Shown here in pieces: positions 62,371 to 64,000 of a DNA stretch of 64,000 nt. Location of the stretch: positions 1 through 64,000 of the forward strand of contig JAISOY010000159.1 of NCBI GenBank assembly GCA_031275285.1. Reading direction: 5' to 3'. The translations under genes were made by a program, and so were the position numbers. A model generated the notes under the pieces. The model saw only the letters and a program-made list of their open reading frames with translations. It was not told the origin of the DNA and searched no databases. Source of the DNA: Bacteroidales bacterium. GTDB lineage: Bacteria > Bacteroidota > Bacteroidia > Bacteroidales > UBA4181. Position 1 is the stretch's first letter, and each line of letters starts with the position of its first letter.

Positions 62371-64000
62371 ATGAAATGGTATTACCTGATACTTTGCCTA
62401 TTCTTTTTTGCCTGTTCCGAATCACGGCCTCTGAAAAATTGCGAAACCTACGCCGAGGCCCAGGATCCTTCACCTGATGTAAATGCAGACTGGAATAAGG
62501 TTTCCCGGAAACTGAATGTTTCCTTTGGTAGCATTGATGAACGTTATGCCAGGTCTTCCATACCTGCGCTTGATCATGTAGATACCTGGAATGGCAGCGG
62601 ATGGAGAGGCGAACGCTTGTCGGCACAGGTGGTTCTATGGAGTAAGGAGCCGGTAGAACAAATCGAGTGCGAATTCACGGATTTTCGTTCTCCGGAAGCT
62701 ACATTAAATGCTTCTGTTGCACAAGCCAGATTTGTCCGCTATGTACTTACCGATATTTTTGAACCGGGCTGCGGACATCGTAAACCTAAAGACTTTCCAT
62801 CATCCTTATCTCCGGATATGCTGGATTCAATCAGTTGTTTTCAGATGGAAGCCCAAACTACCCGCCCTGTCTGGTTAAGTTTTGATATTCCCGAAAATGC
62901 ACAACCCGGGATTTATGCCGGCACTTTGAAGATCTATGCCCGGAACCAAAAGACACACCTCCTGAATATTAATCTTGAAGTGCTTCCGCAAACACTTCCT
63001 GCTCCAAAAGAATGGGAATTCTATCTGGATCTCTGGCAACATCCTTCTGCAGTAGCGAGGGTTCATGGTGTGAAACCATGGTCGGAGGAACACTGGACCT
63101 TATTGAAAGCACCGATGGCTATGCTGGCTTCTGCAGGTCAAAAAGTGATTACAGCTAATATCAATAAGGATCCATGGAATAATCAATGTTATGATGCATA
63201 TGAAGATATGATCATCTGGACCAGGCAGGCAAACGGTACCTGGAGTTATGACTACACCATTTTTGACCGCTGGGTAAAATTCATGATGGATCTGGGTGTT
63301 AAAAAAGTGATCAACTGTTATTCCATGATTCCATGGAACAATGAACTTCATTATCTTGATGCCAAAAAGAACGAATTGGTAAATATCAGTGCAAAGCCTG
63401 GAACCAAAGAATTTAATGATATCTGGACTCCTTTTCTCAAAGATTTCCGCAAACATCTGGAAACGAAAGGATGGCTGGAAATTACTAATATCGCGATGGA
63501 TGAACGTTCCCCAAAAGATATGAAGGCAACGATAGACCTGTTAAAAAAGGTAGCGCCTGAATTCGGAATTGCATTGGCAGACAATCATAAGAGCTACAGG
63601 GAATACCCATTCCTGAAGGATATCTGTATTTCATTCGGCGGGGATAATTTTGACAAGGAGGACTTAGACTTTCGTAAACAAAATAATCTGATCAGTACTT
63701 ATTATGTCTGTTGCAGCCACAAATTTCCCAATATGTTCACTTTCTCCGATCCGGCCGAAGCCACTTATATTGGCTGGCATACTGTTGGATCCGGGCTGGA
63801 TGGCTTCCTGCACTGGGCATACAATTCGTGGACAGAAAATCCTGTGATCGATTCCCGTTTCCGTACATGGCCGGCCGGTGATACCTACCTTATCTATCCC
63901 GGTGAACGCAGTTCTATTCGTTTCGAACGTTTACGCGAAGGTGTTCAGGATGCAGAAAAAATAAGGATTCTTCGCGAAAAATTAATGCTTTCATCTAAAG
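62371..64000 (+). CDS. GH123-like (DUF4091) glycoside hydrolase lipoprotein, 3' end outside the window
   Basis: The frame is open from the ATG at 62371 to the right edge (543 codons seen). Lipobox FFACSES (Cys15). Residues ~25-200 are a beta-sandwich (GWRGERLSAQVVLWS, FDIPENAQPGIYAGTLKI) and ~210 onward a TIM barrel. Asp377-Glu378 in NIAMDERS fits the adjacent Asp-Glu pair used in substrate-assisted catalysis by GH123 beta-N-acetylgalactosaminidases, and HWAYNSWTENP and ERLREGVQDAEK are typical of the DUF4091/GH123 family. Expected role: release of terminal beta-GalNAc from glycans or glycolipids at the cell surface or periplasm. Confidence 0.82.
   Translation, partial: MKWYYLILCLFFFACSESRPLKNCETYAEAQDPSPDVNADWNKVSRKLNVSFGSIDERYARSSIPALDHVDTWNGSGWRGERLSAQVVLWSKEPVEQIECEFTDFRSPEATLNASVAQARFVRYVLTDIFEPGCGHRKPKDFPSSLSPDMLDSISCFQMEAQTTRPVWLSFDIPENAQPGIYAGTLKIYARNQKTHLLNINLEVLPQTLPAPKEWEFYLDLWQHPSAVARVHGVKPWSEEHWTLLKAPMAMLASAGQKVITANINKDPWNNQCYDAYEDMIIWTRQANGTWSYDYTIFDRWVKFMMDLGVKKVINCYSMIPWNNELHYLDAKKNELVNISAKPGTKEFNDIWTPFLKDFRKHLETKGWLEITNIAMDERSPKDMKATIDLLKKVAPEFGIALADNHKSYREYPFLKDICISFGGDNFDKEDLDFRKQNNLISTYYVCCSHKFPNMFTFSDPAEATYIGWHTVGSGLDGFLHWAYNSWTENPVIDSRFRTWPAGDTYLIYPGERSSIRFERLREGVQDAEKIRILREKLMLSSK

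Noticed and set aside
1-64000. CRISPR arrays, rRNA genes, complete insertion sequences or prophage
   Set aside because: No regularly spaced identical repeats, rRNA signatures or transposase ORFs were found; the only mobile-element trace is the integrase tail and its neighbours.

Overview
The window is chromosomal DNA from a member of the Bacteroidota, most likely a Bacteroidales that has a type IX secretion system (T9SS) and is not a classical Bacteroides. The support is direct: exact Bacteroidota -7 promoter boxes (TAnnTTTG), a SusC/SusD pair with accessory surface lipoproteins, a SprB-repeat adhesin with a T9SS type B C-terminal domain beside a PorP/SprF gene, a second protein ending in a T9SS type A signal, and Bacteroidota-type housekeeping genes (carB, prfC). 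The species cannot be named from the sequence alone.

Layout. (1) 1-3.45 kb: a cut-off ORF, an outer-membrane barrel protein with a strong terminator, then a decayed mobile-element remnant (tyrosine-integrase tail, two decayed small ORFs, an Mrr-like nuclease) next to tRNA-Pro(TGG). (2) 3.5-10.3 kb: SprB-type adhesin, PorP/SprF partner and a PHP-domain protein. (3) 10.3-13.7 kb: a tandem hairpin repeat carrying promoter boxes, then a fused ABC transporter with a TerB-like N-terminus. (4) 13.7-51.7 kb: a large catabolic island. A XylR/AraC-type regulator is divergent from a glycoside-hydrolase-like lipoprotein. SusC, SusD and three surface lipoproteins follow up to a terminator at 28.7 kb. Next come a BACON-EEP lipoprotein, a T9SS-exported sialidase-fold propeller, a HEAT-like lipoprotein, an MFS transporter, an HpcH/HpaI aldolase and a metzincin-NPCBM protease. 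The last part is a tight operon: Gfo/Idh oxidoreductase, Tat-exported DegT aminotransferase, ceramidase-like hydrolase, propeller, Gfo/Idh, FucP-type permease, Gfo/Idh, nagA, nagB, then a second copy of the first oxidoreductase. (5) 51.9-62.2 kb: lipocalin-like protein, S41 peptidase, carB, patatin, rhodanese, prfC and a CPBP membrane protease. (6) 62.37 kb to the edge: a GH123-like lipoprotein, cut by the window.

How the genes may work together. In the island, the surface lipoproteins and SusC/D would bind and import an oligosaccharide or glycoconjugate. The protease, the EEP enzyme, the propeller and the GH-like enzymes would trim it outside or in the periplasm. Tat-exported NAD- and PLP-type enzymes suggest oxidation and transamination of sugars outside the cytoplasm. 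FucP-like uptake plus NagA/NagB points to an N-acetylhexosamine entering glycolysis, and the MFS/aldolase pair points to a 2-keto-3-deoxy sugar acid. The clearest new signal is regulatory. A conserved bipartite site occurs upstream of the GH-like lipoprotein, SusC and both duplicated oxidoreductases. At three of the four sites it lies 47-48 bp ahead of a degenerate -7 box, which suggests one activator, plausibly the XylR-like protein, controls the whole island. The substrate is not resolved.
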